From Deltaproteobacteria bacterium (GTDB lineage Bacteria > Bdellovibrionota_C > UBA2361 > OMII01), in the NCBI GenBank assembly GCA_023262305.1, contig JALRCK010000029.1, positions 1 to 13,292 of the forward strand: DNA of 13,292 nt, in the 5' to 3' direction. A program made the position numbers and the translations under genes. Below the pieces are notes generated by a model. It worked only from the letters and a program-made list of their open reading frames with translations. It searched no databases and was not told where the DNA came from. Shown one piece after another: positions 6,979 through 13,292 of this stretch; positions within the stretch are counted from its first letter, which is position 1, and each line of letters begins with the position of its first letter.

Positions 6979-7512
6979 ATGCGAGAGCTCAAAGCATACT
7001 TCGAAGAAGGACAGCTGGTAGAGGTTTCTTTTTGCGACGGAGTCTCCGGCACAACACGCCGGAGTATTCGAGGAAAGACAGGTGGCGCATACAGAGGCTC
7101 CGGTTCTTTCCAGTGGACAAGCGCGGTGCGCGGACTTGCGTGCCTCCTCGTTCAGACCGCCTTCCTTCCGGAGAGTGGGGTTCTCAAGGGCACGGGCGGA
7201 ACGCTCGCCGCGAGCCTCGACTACGCCATCTCAAAGCAACCGATCTGGCTGACCGAGATGTTCGGATCCGACCAGAACGGAATATGCCTCATCCGCAGAA
7301 TGGTTAACCGCACGAATCCTGAGCGGAAGCGCCCAGGACCTACCGTGCTCGGTATAAACCAACGCTACCTTCCTGCTGAGGAGATCTCAATCTTCGTGAA
7401 CAACAAGAAGTGCTCACGCGAGGATCTGGTCGTTCTTGGGGCGATGCTGATGGAGAAGCAAACCCCTGACGTAGACCACATAGCACGAACATGGTACGCC
7501 GAGGCTGCGTAG
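6979..7512 (+). CDS. Hypothetical protein, 177 aa
   Basis: I do not recognise this family. The ATG at 6979 is preceded by AGGGAG at a proper distance and the frame is well used, so the gene looks real. The protein looks soluble and mixed alpha/beta, with no signal peptide or membrane helix. Notable features are a Gly/Ser/Arg-rich basic stretch (residues 21-45, VSGTTRRSIRGKTGG), a hydrophobic helix (48-62), a Gly-Thr-Gly-Gly turn (71-74) and a basic segment NPERKRPGP (113-121). Basic patches could suit nucleic acid binding, but no known motif is present. The GNAT gene follows 19 bases later on the same strand, so the two are probably co-transcribed. The gene diverges from the AAA+ operon. Confidence 0.7.
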   Translation: MRELKAYFEEGQLVEVSFCDGVSGTTRRSIRGKTGGAYRGSGSFQWTSAVRGLACLLVQTAFLPESGVLKGTGGTLAASLDYAISKQPIWLTEMFGSDQNGICLIRRMVNRTNPERKRPGPTVLGINQRYLPAEEISIFVNNKKCSREDLVVLGAMLMEKQTPDVDHIARTWYAEAA

Positions 7513-7531
7513 CGTAAGGAGCATAGAGAGC

Positions 7532-8008
7532 GTGCAAACGATAATAAACCTAGCACCCGAGCACTATCCTTGGGACCTCCTCCTCTTAGCCGATCCCTCT
7601 CGGGAGCTGGTCGAGGATTACATTAAGGTTAGCATCGTGCTCGGGTTACAGAACGCCGGTGAGATTGCGGGGGTTATTGTAGTTACCCCGCTCTCACCGA
7701 CCTCTTGGGAGATAAAGAACCTTGCGACTAGACCTAAGCATCAGGGAAAAGGCCTTGGAACGACGCTTCTTAAGGAAGCTCTCAAAGCCTGCGCCGAGCG
7801 TGGCGCATCAGAGGTGTGGATCGGTACAGGAAACTCAAGCATCAAGCAGCTCAAACTCTATCAGAAGATCGGCTTTCGAATGGTTGCGATAGACCGCGAC
7901 TTCTTTATGAGAAACTACAATGAACCGATCTTTGAGGATGGAATTCAGTGTCGCGATATGATCAGGCTAGTGCATTACCTGCAAGAACCGCAACGACACG
8001 TTCCCTAA
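7532..8008 (+). CDS. GNAT family N-acetyltransferase (YvbK-like)
   Basis: The 158-residue length and motif order fit a GCN5-related N-acetyltransferase, which moves an acetyl group from acetyl-CoA to an amine. Motif A, the pyrophosphate-binding loop, is RPKHQGKGLG (67-76), followed by an amphipathic helix. The next strand is ASEVWIGTGNSS (92-103), and the LYQKIGFRM stretch (109-117) is the usual motif B helix-strand turn. The tail, with ENG-like EDG and CRDMI (140-144), recalls the Bacillus YvbK type from memory; the acceptor is unknown. The start is a GTG at 7532. An AGGAG lies about ten bases upstream, slightly far but usable, and there is no better start nearby. It sits 19 nt behind the hypothetical gene. 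Confidence 0.85.
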   Translation: MQTIINLAPEHYPWDLLLLADPSRELVEDYIKVSIVLGLQNAGEIAGVIVVTPLSPTSWEIKNLATRPKHQGKGLGTTLLKEALKACAERGASEVWIGTGNSSIKQLKLYQKIGFRMVAIDRDFFMRNYNEPIFEDGIQCRDMIRLVHYLQEPQRHVP

Positions 8009-8010
8009 TC

Positions 8011-8208
8011 ATGCTGAGTTCGGGCGGGATGGCGATTCGCAACGGACGTCGCAATTCAATTCGTCACTTGCTGGCATACCCCGACAGCGAGGGTGCGGTC
8101 CTTCCGGTCGTATCATCGATATACGACGGAAGCCCTGCGTTTGAGGCTATACGGCTGATTGTTGCGCCGAACTCAGACCCGGTCACCACAAAAATATACC
8201 TCTGGTAA
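8011..8208 (+). CDS. Short unclassified ORF behind the acetyltransferase, possibly a gene remnant
   Basis: An ATG at 8011, two bases after the acetyltransferase stop, opens 65 codons. No Shine-Dalgarno site is visible, although reinitiation is possible. The predicted product (…HLLAYPDSEGAVLPVVSS… ending …TTKIYLW) has a protein-like beta pattern in its second half. It matches no family I know. As it sits beside two decayed fragments, it may be the surviving tail or head of a disrupted gene. Confidence 0.3.
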   Translation: MLSSGGMAIRNGRRNSIRHLLAYPDSEGAVLPVVSSIYDGSPAFEAIRLIVAPNSDPVTTKIYLW

Positions 8209-8249
8209 GCGATCGGCAACCAAACGCAAATCCTGCGAACGGGGATCGA

Positions 8250-8615
8250 TTAAAAAAATGACGTGGGATCCGTCACGATGGAGAAGGTCTTACCTACACC
8301 GCCGCTCACCCCCGCGTCACAGCTGCCATCAACATTCGCAGCAGCCCCGTTACCACCGTACCCAGCCGAGGCTCCACCACCACCTCCACCTATTCGGATA
8401 GCTGCGGAGATATCGCCCGCAAACTGCTGACTTCCTCCACTTCCCCCATCGACCACCCTTTGCCCCGTATCAACGATTGAAGGCGCCGTTAAAATTATTA
8501 AACCGCCGCCGCCCCCTCCGCCAGACGCGGCCAGCGTGCTCGCTTTCGAACGGAAGGATAGTTTCGGGGAGTAACGATACGACACTTCGGGAGTGGACCC
8601 GAAGTGGTAATTCAT
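8250..8615 (-). pseudogene. Glycine-rich repeat protein fragment
   Basis: This 121-codon frame contains two glycine blocks (residues 32-38 and 76-81). They are separated by a LIILTAPSIVDTG stretch and a GGSGGS turn, the pattern of long bacterial Gly-rich surface or fibre-like proteins. Such proteins are usually several hundred residues, so this is a piece. The first 25 residues or so (8540-8615) are antisense to a WD40-like coding remnant and are probably not native. The real homology should start near 8540 and end near 8255. No signal peptide or good ribosome site was found. It may be read as an intact small gene by automatic callers, but I regard it as a truncated remnant. Confidence 0.4.
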
Positions 8616-8812
8616 AGATAGACAACGTGCGCCTTGCCCTTCACTTTCTCACGACCGGCGCTACAAGCAGGTGGAGCAATGAAAAGCTTTTGGGCCACTA
8701 CAGCGCGGTCACCTGCCTCCAAGTCCTCTCCGACGGCAAGATAATCTCCGGCAGTTCCTCTAGGCTTCGGGTCTGGGACGGTACTCCGGTAGACCCATCC
8801 GCACGGTCATAG
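8521..8812 (+). pseudogene. WD40-repeat (beta-propeller) gene remnant
   Basis: Two WD40-like blades can be read on the plus strand. The first reads NGRIVSGSNDTTLREW from 8549. The matching start of that blade (ASVLAF, 8530-8547) is in another frame, so one base appears inserted or two lost near 8548. An in-frame TAG at 8615 follows. The same frame then continues with LLGHYSAVTCLQVLSDGKI and ends SRLRVWDGTP, with a stop at 8810-8812. This is a classic GH...WD blade. WD40 proteins need about seven blades, so this is a degraded fragment of a larger gene, probably without function. A GTG at 8627 could open a 61-codon piece, but nothing supports its translation. Confidence 0.55.
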
Positions 8813-8838
8813 CGTCGGCGAAATAATAGCCCACGGAG

Positions 8839-8858
8839 GGACCGCGTCCCCGCGGTCC
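8839..8858 (-). terminator. GC-rich hairpin downstream of transketolase, probable terminator
   Basis: GGACCGCG (8839-8846) and CGCGGTCC (8851-8858) form a perfect 8-base-pair, G/C-rich stem with a 4-base loop. It lies 26 bases past the transketolase stop. Read on the minus strand it is followed by only a loose TATTATTT about a dozen bases on. It may therefore be an imperfect intrinsic terminator or an mRNA-end-protecting stem. It also lies behind the plus-strand WD40 remnant and could serve both directions. Confidence 0.5.
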
Positions 8859-8884
8859 GGGGAGGCGATCTCTGTGACGATGCG

Positions 8885-10876
8885 CTACTTCTTAAGCCAC
8901 GCCCCGATCTTCTCCTTCACCGCCTTACCGGTGAAGCCGAACTTCTCGCACAACACCTCGCCTGGGGCGGAGGCGCCGTAGTGGTCGATTCCGATGGCGA
9001 GGAGGTCTCGTCCGAGGAGGTTACTCCATCCGATTGTGGTACCCGCCTCGACAGCGACCGTTGGTACACCCTTAGGCAAGAGAGCTGACTTAAACGCTTC
9101 TGATTGAGCCTTGAAGAGCTCAACACACGGCATCGAGATAACACGGGTCGGTGTACCTTCAGCCTCAAGCGCCTGAGCAGCCTCAACAGCGGCACCAACC
9201 TCTGAACCGGTCGCTACAATCAAGAGCTTCGGTTGAGCCACATCGTTGAGAGCGTATGCTCCCTTGAGAACATCGTCTGGGCTAAATGACGCCGAGCGGG
9301 TGAGTGGCACGAGGTTCTGTCGGCTAAACAGGAGCGAGCTCGGTCCGTTCTTGCGATTGAGCGCCGCATAGTAGCTCATCGCCACCTCAACACCATCGGC
9401 CGGACGGAACACATACATGTTCGGCATGATACGAAGGCTCATCGTGTGCTCGATCGGCTCATGCGTCGGCCCATCCTCTCCTACCCAGAAGCTATCGTGG
9501 GTGAAGATGTAGAGCGCCTGGAGGTGCGAGATGGCTCCCACACGCATCGCTGGTCGCATGTAGTCAGAGAACACAAGGAAGGTCGCGGTGTATGGGATCC
9601 ACGCCTGTGTGTACGCCAAGCCGTTTGAGCCTGAACCCATCGCGGCCTCACGAACACCCCAGCGGATATTTAATCCACCGTAGTTCTCGTGCTCGACATC
9701 CCCTCCCCCTGACACCGCTGTCTTGGTTGACGGGTCGAGGTCAGCCGAACCTCCGATGAACGAAGGTACGTGCTTGGAGATAATCTGAATCGCCTTACCC
9801 GAAAGGTTACGGGTAGCGTCCTTCTTTGGCTCCTTGAACGCGGCGAGGAGCTCATCCTTAAGCTTCGGATCGATAGCTCGTGTGAGCTGCGCGTCTAACT
9901 TCTTTGCCAACTCCCCGTTAGCTGAGCGCCACGAAGCATAGGTAGCATTCCAGGTCGCTTGACCCTGGACCTTTTTCTCAATGCTGGCTGCACAGAACGC
10001 CTTCACGTCGTCGGGAACGAGGAACTGAGCATCCTCTGGCCATCCAAGCTCTCGCTTCGTTGCCTTAACCTCATCTGGTCCAAGGGGAGCGCCGTGCACG
10101 TCGTGGGTGTTCTTCTTGTTCGGGCTTCCGAATCCAAGAACGGTTCTGCAACAGATAAGGCTCGGCTTCTCTGTCTGTGCCGTTGCTTTATCGAGCGCGG
10201 CGGCAACCGCCTTCATGTCGTGCCCATCGATCGTCTGAACGAACCAACCGTACGCCTCAAAGCGCTTTGCGACATCCTCGGTGAAGCAAACTTCAGTCTC
10301 TCCAGCGAGAGAGATCTTGTTGTCATCGTAGAGGTACACGAGGTTGTTGAGCTTCAAGTGCCCAGCCACCGAAGCAGCCTCAGCAGCAACCCCCTCCATG
10401 AGGTCTCCATCGCTCACGAGCGTGAAGACCCGATAGTTGAAGAGGTCTTTGCCGTATCGATTCGCGAGCATCTTTGCAGATAGTGCAAGTCCGACGCTAT
10501 TAGCCGCGCCCTGCCCCAACGGACCAGTCGTTGCCTCGACTCCGGCCGTTATGCCGAACTCTGGATGCCCGGGAGTGATGCTCTCCCACTGACGGAAGCT
10601 CTGCAGCGCGCTCATCGGCACGTCGTAGCCAAAAAGGTGGAGCATGGAGTAGAGAACCATACAACCGTGACCAGCCGAGAGAACGAAGCGATCGCGGTTG
10701 ATCCATGTAGGATCCTTTGGATTGAAGCGCAGGTAGTTCGCCCACAAAACAGAGGTGAAATCTGCGGCGCCTAGGGGCAATCCTGGATGACCACTATTCG
10801 CTTTCTGAACGGAGTCGATTGAAAGCGTCCGAACGGTATTTGCGAGCTTCTTTAAGTTGTCGAGGTCAAGTGACAT
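8885..10876 (-). CDS. tkt: Transketolase
   Basis: This 663-residue protein has the usual transketolase length and is complete. It moves two-carbon ketol units between sugar phosphates in the non-oxidative pentose phosphate or Calvin-type pathway, using thiamine diphosphate and a divalent metal in the cytoplasm. Recognisable sites are His30 in NSGHPG, His70 in SAGHG, GPLGQG (118-123), the thiamine-diphosphate motif SDGDLMEG (155-162) ending at Asn186, His261 in HDVHGAP, catalytic Glu410 in VREAAMG, and His472 in [10 protein letters not shown]. The C-terminal domain is present ([14 protein letters not shown]). The ATG at 10876 has AGGAG upstream, at slightly long spacing. It lies 48 bases behind the redoxin gene on the same strand and a hairpin follows its stop. 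Nothing is unusual. Confidence 0.97.
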   Translation of the reverse strand: MSLDLDNLKKLANTVRTLSIDSVQKANSGHPGLPLGAADFTSVLWANYLRFNPKDPTWINRDRFVLSAGHGCMVLYSMLHLFGYDVPMSALQSFRQWESITPGHPEFGITAGVEATTGPLGQGAANSVGLALSAKMLANRYGKDLFNYRVFTLVSDGDLMEGVAAEAASVAGHLKLNNLVYLYDDNKISLAGETEVCFTEDVAKRFEAYGWFVQTIDGHDMKAVAAALDKATAQTEKPSLICCRTVLGFGSPNKKNTHDVHGAPLGPDEVKATKRELGWPEDAQFLVPDDVKAFCAASIEKKVQGQATWNATYASWRSANGELAKKLDAQLTRAIDPKLKDELLAAFKEPKKDATRNLSGKAIQIISKHVPSFIGGSADLDPSTKTAVSGGGDVEHENYGGLNIRWGVREAAMGSGSNGLAYTQAWIPYTATFLVFSDYMRPAMRVGAISHLQALYIFTHDSFWVGEDGPTHEPIEHTMSLRIMPNMYVFRPADGVEVAMSYYAALNRKNGPSSLLFSRQNLVPLTRSASFSPDDVLKGAYALNDVAQPKLLIVATGSEVGAAVEAAQALEAEGTPTRVISMPCVELFKAQSEAFKSALLPKGVPTVAVEAGTTIGWSNLLGRDLLAIGIDHYGASAPGEVLCEKFGFTGKAVKEKIGAWLKK

Positions 10877-10924
10877 GACGATAATTCTCCTAGCGTTACT
10901 GTATATCGGGTTTTCTCGGGCAGC

Positions 10925-11476
10925 CTACTTCCATTTAATAGAGCAGCCTAAGGGGTGCACGAATTGAGGATCTGGAACCCGCCCTTCCAGAACCGACTCA
11001 ATCGCTTTTGATAGGTAATCTTTAGTTACTTTTGATGCGTCACGCGGACTATCGTTGATAGTGCCGTGGTATGCGAGCGCGCCGTCACGATTAAAGAGAT
11101 AGAACTCAGGAGTGCACGCGGCATCAAATGCACGAGCTACGCTCTGAGACTCATCATGGAGGTATGGATACGGCAACGAGAGCGCGTGAGCCTTCTCTTT
11201 CATCTTCTCGTAGCTATCCTCGGGATACTTTCCGGCGTCGTTGCTATTGATGACAACCGTTTTAAGTCCGTCAGCCTGGAACCTCTTGACGATAGAAATC
11301 AACATGTCCTCACTACCCTTCACGTATGGGCAGTGATTGCACAGAAACGCTACAAGAGCTGCCTTGCTACCGTTCAGGTAGTCAGAGCCAAGCCGCGTAC
11401 CATCGACGTTTAAAAGTTCAAACTTCGGCAATCGCGAGCCGAGGGGAAAAGAACCGCTTACTGTCTCTCTCTCCAT
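10925..11476 (-). CDS. Thioredoxin-like redoxin (AhpC/TSA family) with CNHC motif
   Basis: The 183-residue protein has the thioredoxin fold of the AhpC/TSA-like redoxins. The active-site Cys pair is Cys46 and Cys49 in FLCNHCPYVK. Further landmarks are INSND after the next strand, a cis-Pro region in ACTPEFYLFN, and the C-terminal GCSIKWK typical of this thioredoxin-family subgroup. The cellular reductant and substrate are not evident. It should act as a thiol-disulfide reductase or peroxidase-like enzyme in the cytoplasm, as no signal peptide is visible. The ATG at 11476 follows GGAGG at good spacing. Transketolase starts 48 bases downstream and the hydrolase ends 71 bases upstream, so co-transcription is plausible. 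Confidence 0.88.
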   Translation of the reverse strand: MERETVSGSFPLGSRLPKFELLNVDGTRLGSDYLNGSKAALVAFLCNHCPYVKGSEDMLISIVKRFQADGLKTVVINSNDAGKYPEDSYEKMKEKAHALSLPYPYLHDESQSVARAFDAACTPEFYLFNRDGALAYHGTINDSPRDASKVTKDYLSKAIESVLEGRVPDPQFVHPLGCSIKWK

Positions 11477-11547
11477 ACACCCATCCTCCGTGATGATGCG
11501 GGAATCACCGTATGTTCAACTATCTCTCAGGAGCAGCGCCAAACGAG

Positions 11548-12393
11548 CTATGCAGGCATCGATGCCGCGTGTCGCGAATGCTTCTTGAGGAATTTCTTAA
11601 CCTCTTCAGAGAACCACTCCGGATGCTCGATCATCGGCGCGTGACCACACTTCTTGATTGAAACGAGTTGGGAGTTTGGAATCAGCTTATGGAACATCTC
11701 AGCGACCTCCATGGTCGTGACCTGATCATCCTCTCCCCACAAGAGGAGGGTTGGAGCCTTGATGGTACCGAGAAGGTCCTTAAGATTGTCCTTCTTAGCG
11801 CTGCGCGCCGCGTGGATAAGGTTAAGTACTCGCCCACGATCCTCGAGGATTCGAACGATCTCCATCACAGCTTCTTCGGTAACGAACTTGTGGTTTGTGA
11901 ACACCTTTCGCATGTGCTCCTCGACAAACTCACGACCCGGACGAACAGGCAGCGCATCGACGGAGTGCTCATAGAGCCCACTCGTCGCCGTCAGGACCAA
12001 GCAATCAACAAGCTGCGGTGCTGCAAGGTAGAGTCGTAAGGCGACGTGCCCACCGAGAGAGTTTCCGCACAAGCTCACGGGAGCAAACTCTCGGCTACGC
12101 ACGAAATACTCGGCGTACATCGACAGCGCCTTGACCTTTACCTCTGACCGGTGCGCGGAGAGAAGCGGAAGACTCAGAGCGATGGTCTTGGAGTATTCAG
12201 CCATGAGGGGCTGAACAGAGTCCCAGTTTGAAAGGGCGCCAAAAAGCCCGTGAAGGAGGACAAGCTCAGGTCCCTGGCTCCCCATCTCGACGGTCTTAAA
12301 GCTGGGCTCCTGCTCGTTTACGACCCAAAGAGGGTCTGAAGCGCCAAGCCTTGGAAGAGATTCTTTGATGAACTTGAAAATGCCTTTAGCCAT
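11548..12393 (-). CDS. Alpha/beta hydrolase
   Basis: This 281-residue protein carries the alpha/beta-hydrolase core. The oxyanion-hole motif is LLHGLFG (46-52). The nucleophile elbow is CGNSLGGH, with Ser112. The acid lies in WGEDDQVT (Asp223 likely). The base is His251 in CGHAPMIEHPE. The triad is intact, so it is probably an esterase, lipase or C-C bond hydrolase. The substrate cannot be read from sequence. A short basic N-terminus is not a signal peptide, so a cytoplasmic location is likely. The ATG at 12393 has only a weak AGG upstream. It is the first gene of a possible set with the redoxin and transketolase. A 7-base inverted repeat lies just upstream. Confidence 0.9.
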   Translation of the reverse strand: MAKGIFKFIKESLPRLGASDPLWVVNEQEPSFKTVEMGSQGPELVLLHGLFGALSNWDSVQPLMAEYSKTIALSLPLLSAHRSEVKVKALSMYAEYFVRSREFAPVSLCGNSLGGHVALRLYLAAPQLVDCLVLTATSGLYEHSVDALPVRPGREFVEEHMRKVFTNHKFVTEEAVMEIVRILEDRGRVLNLIHAARSAKKDNLKDLLGTIKAPTLLLWGEDDQVTTMEVAEMFHKLIPNSQLVSIKKCGHAPMIEHPEWFSEEVKKFLKKHSRHAASMPA

Positions 12394-12684
12394 CTGGGCC
12401 TAACTAACCGAGAACAAACATCCTTAAACTACTCTAGCTTTCTCGGATGAACCGTGCACCCCCGACCAGGAGATGGGAGTTAAACACTGCTCTTCTTTAA
12501 TAGTATCCGTTAAAACCACATGATTCATAGTATAGACAGCATGACCGTGTAAATACGGAGAGAAGTTAAGAGCTTATGAACCCTCTCCGATTCGACCACC
12601 TTTAAAACTAATATACCCCGATTCAGAGGCGGTCAAACCGACCAGGAGCCGCACAACCACCTGAAAACAAACAACAAAAATAGA
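12394..12684. other. Intergenic region between the topoisomerase subunit and the hydrolase
   Basis: About 290 A/T-rich bases contain no convincing ORF. They hold the weak terminator of the topoisomerase gene at the right and must hold the promoter of the hydrolase gene. The inverted repeat at 12408-12446 lies near the hydrolase start. No clear -35/-10 pair could be chosen. Confidence 0.5.
12408..12446. repeat. 7-base inverted repeat in the hydrolase leader
   Basis: CCGAGAA (12408-12414) and TTCTCGG (12440-12446) are perfect inverted arms 25 bases apart, just upstream of the hydrolase ATG at 12393. It could form a 5'-leader hairpin or bind a dimeric regulator. Confidence 0.3.
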
Positions 12685-12695
12685 CTATACGTCTA
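12676..12695 (-). terminator. Weak terminator overlapping the topoisomerase stop codon
   Basis: On the minus strand TAGAC-GTATA-GTCTA forms a 5-base-pair stem that includes the TAG stop codon. It is followed directly by TTTTTGTTGTTTG. A U-rich tail after a stem is terminator-like, but the stem is short and A/T-rich, so efficiency is doubtful. Confidence 0.4.
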
Positions 12696-13292
12696 CTTCG
12701 ATACGGTGCGCGTTCTCTTGGATCATTCGATATCGGTCCGAGGAATCCTTGCCCATTAAGCTCTCTAACATCGCCTCAACTTCAGCCACCTCATCGATAG
12801 TGATTTGGAGGAGCTTGCGGCTCCTCGGATTCAGGGTGGTCTCCCAGAGAGTGTCGGGATTCATCTCTCCAAGACCCTTAAATCGAGTGATGTGCAGTTT
12901 GGAGCGCCCGCCTCTCTCCTTGAGAACCCGCTCTTTCTCTTCGTCTGAATAAACCCACACAACGTCCTCCTTTGAGCCACTACCGAACTTCAGACGATAG
13001 AGGGGAGATATACCTATGTAGAGGTGCCCGGCCTCAACCAACGGGCGCAGGAATCGGAAAAAGAAAGCCATCAACAGCGCCGAGATATGCATGCCGTCGG
13101 CATCTGCATCGGTGAGAATTATCACCTTGGAGTACCGCAGCTTGTCGAGTCGAATATCCTTCCCCTGGCCACACCCGAGTGCCGAGACGAGGTCGACCAG
13201 CTCTTTGTTCTCAGCGATCTTTTGGTTGCTCGTGGCTACAGAGTTGAGGATCTTTCCTCGAAGCGGCAAGACCGCCTGAGTAGCCCGATCAC
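12685..13292 (-). CDS. parE: Type II topoisomerase subunit B, C-terminal part (probably topoisomerase IV ParE; GyrB possible)
   Basis: The gene runs off the right edge; about 200 C-terminal codons are present, from DRATQAVLPLRGKILN onward. This is the TOPRIM and tail part of the ATPase subunit of topoisomerase IV or gyrase, which unlinks or supercoils DNA with subunit A. Visible features are SALGCGQGKD, the TOPRIM metal motif TDADADGMHI, GHLYIGISPLYRL, and the strongly conserved RFKGLGEMNPDTLWETTLNP. The TTG near 13269 is internal, not a start. No large insertion lies between TOPRIM and the KGLGEMN motif. The ending (MGKDSSDRYRMIQENAHRIEVDV region) is like alphaproteobacterial ParE as I remember it. 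GyrB shares most of these motifs, so the subunit assignment is tentative. A weak terminator overlaps its stop codon. Confidence 0.9.
   Translation of the reverse strand, partial: DRATQAVLPLRGKILNSVATSNQKIAENKELVDLVSALGCGQGKDIRLDKLRYSKVIILTDADADGMHISALLMAFFFRFLRPLVEAGHLYIGISPLYRLKFGSGSKEDVVWVYSDEEKERVLKERGGRSKLHITRFKGLGEMNPDTLWETTLNPRSRKLLQITIDEVAEVEAMLESLMGKDSSDRYRMIQENAHRIEVDV

Noticed and set aside
8159..8401. Plus-strand His/Arg-rich 80-codon frame
   Set aside because: It is antisense to the glycine-rich fragment; the His/Pro/Arg runs are the complement of glycine codons.
9959..10483. A 174-codon plus-strand reading frame inside transketolase
   Set aside because: It is fully antisense to conserved transketolase motifs and is a by-product of codon use.
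12685..13292. A complete small gene starting at the TTG near 13269
   Set aside because: Conserved topoisomerase sequence (DRATQAV) continues upstream of it to the window edge, so it is an internal codon.
1..13292. CRISPR array, tRNA, rRNA, insertion sequence or phage integrase
   Set aside because: No regularly spaced repeats, cloverleaf, rRNA-like conserved blocks, terminal inverted repeats with a transposase, or recombinase motifs were seen on either strand.

Overview
This 13.3 kb window is a bacterial chromosomal segment of roughly balanced GC content, densely coded and mostly read on the minus strand. Standard bacterial start and stop codons and purine-rich Shine-Dalgarno sites fit throughout. 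The protein families (topoisomerase IV or gyrase subunit B, transketolase, ClpB-type AAA+, GNAT, alpha/beta hydrolase) fit a Gram-negative, proteobacteria-like organism. Nothing fixes the phylum, and no rRNA, tRNA, phage integrase, transposase or CRISPR array was seen.

Right end (about 8.9-13.3 kb, all minus strand) is housekeeping. It holds the C-terminal part of a type II topoisomerase B subunit (parE-like, running off the right edge), an alpha/beta hydrolase, a CNHC-motif redoxin and a complete transketolase. The last three are separated by 71 and 48 nt and could be co-transcribed. A strong GC-rich hairpin lies just past the transketolase stop.

Middle (about 8.0-8.9 kb) is a decayed segment. 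It holds a plus-strand WD40-repeat remnant broken by a frameshift and an in-frame stop. Facing it is a minus-strand glycine-rich fragment, and next to that a short unclassified ORF lies directly behind the acetyltransferase. No intact gene is convincing there.

At 6.98-8.01 kb there are two plus-strand genes: an unrecognised 177-residue protein and a GNAT acetyltransferase resembling the YvbK type. They diverge from the minus-strand block across a long intergenic region (6544-6978) that carries several inverted repeats.

At 1.79-6.54 kb lies the most unusual part, a tight minus-strand three-gene operon. It encodes a soluble, almost wholly helical coiled-coil protein (560 aa). Next is a ClpB-like AAA+ protein with a catalytically degenerate first ATPase domain, no Clp N-domain and an intact second domain. 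Last is a single-pass membrane protein with four cysteines on its probable outer side. Gaps of 21 and 6 nt imply one functional unit, plausibly a membrane-anchored remodelling machine. I cannot match it to a named system.

Left end (0-1.5 kb): a complete alkaline-phosphatase-superfamily hydrolase without a signal peptide (minus strand), then an unresolved edge segment.
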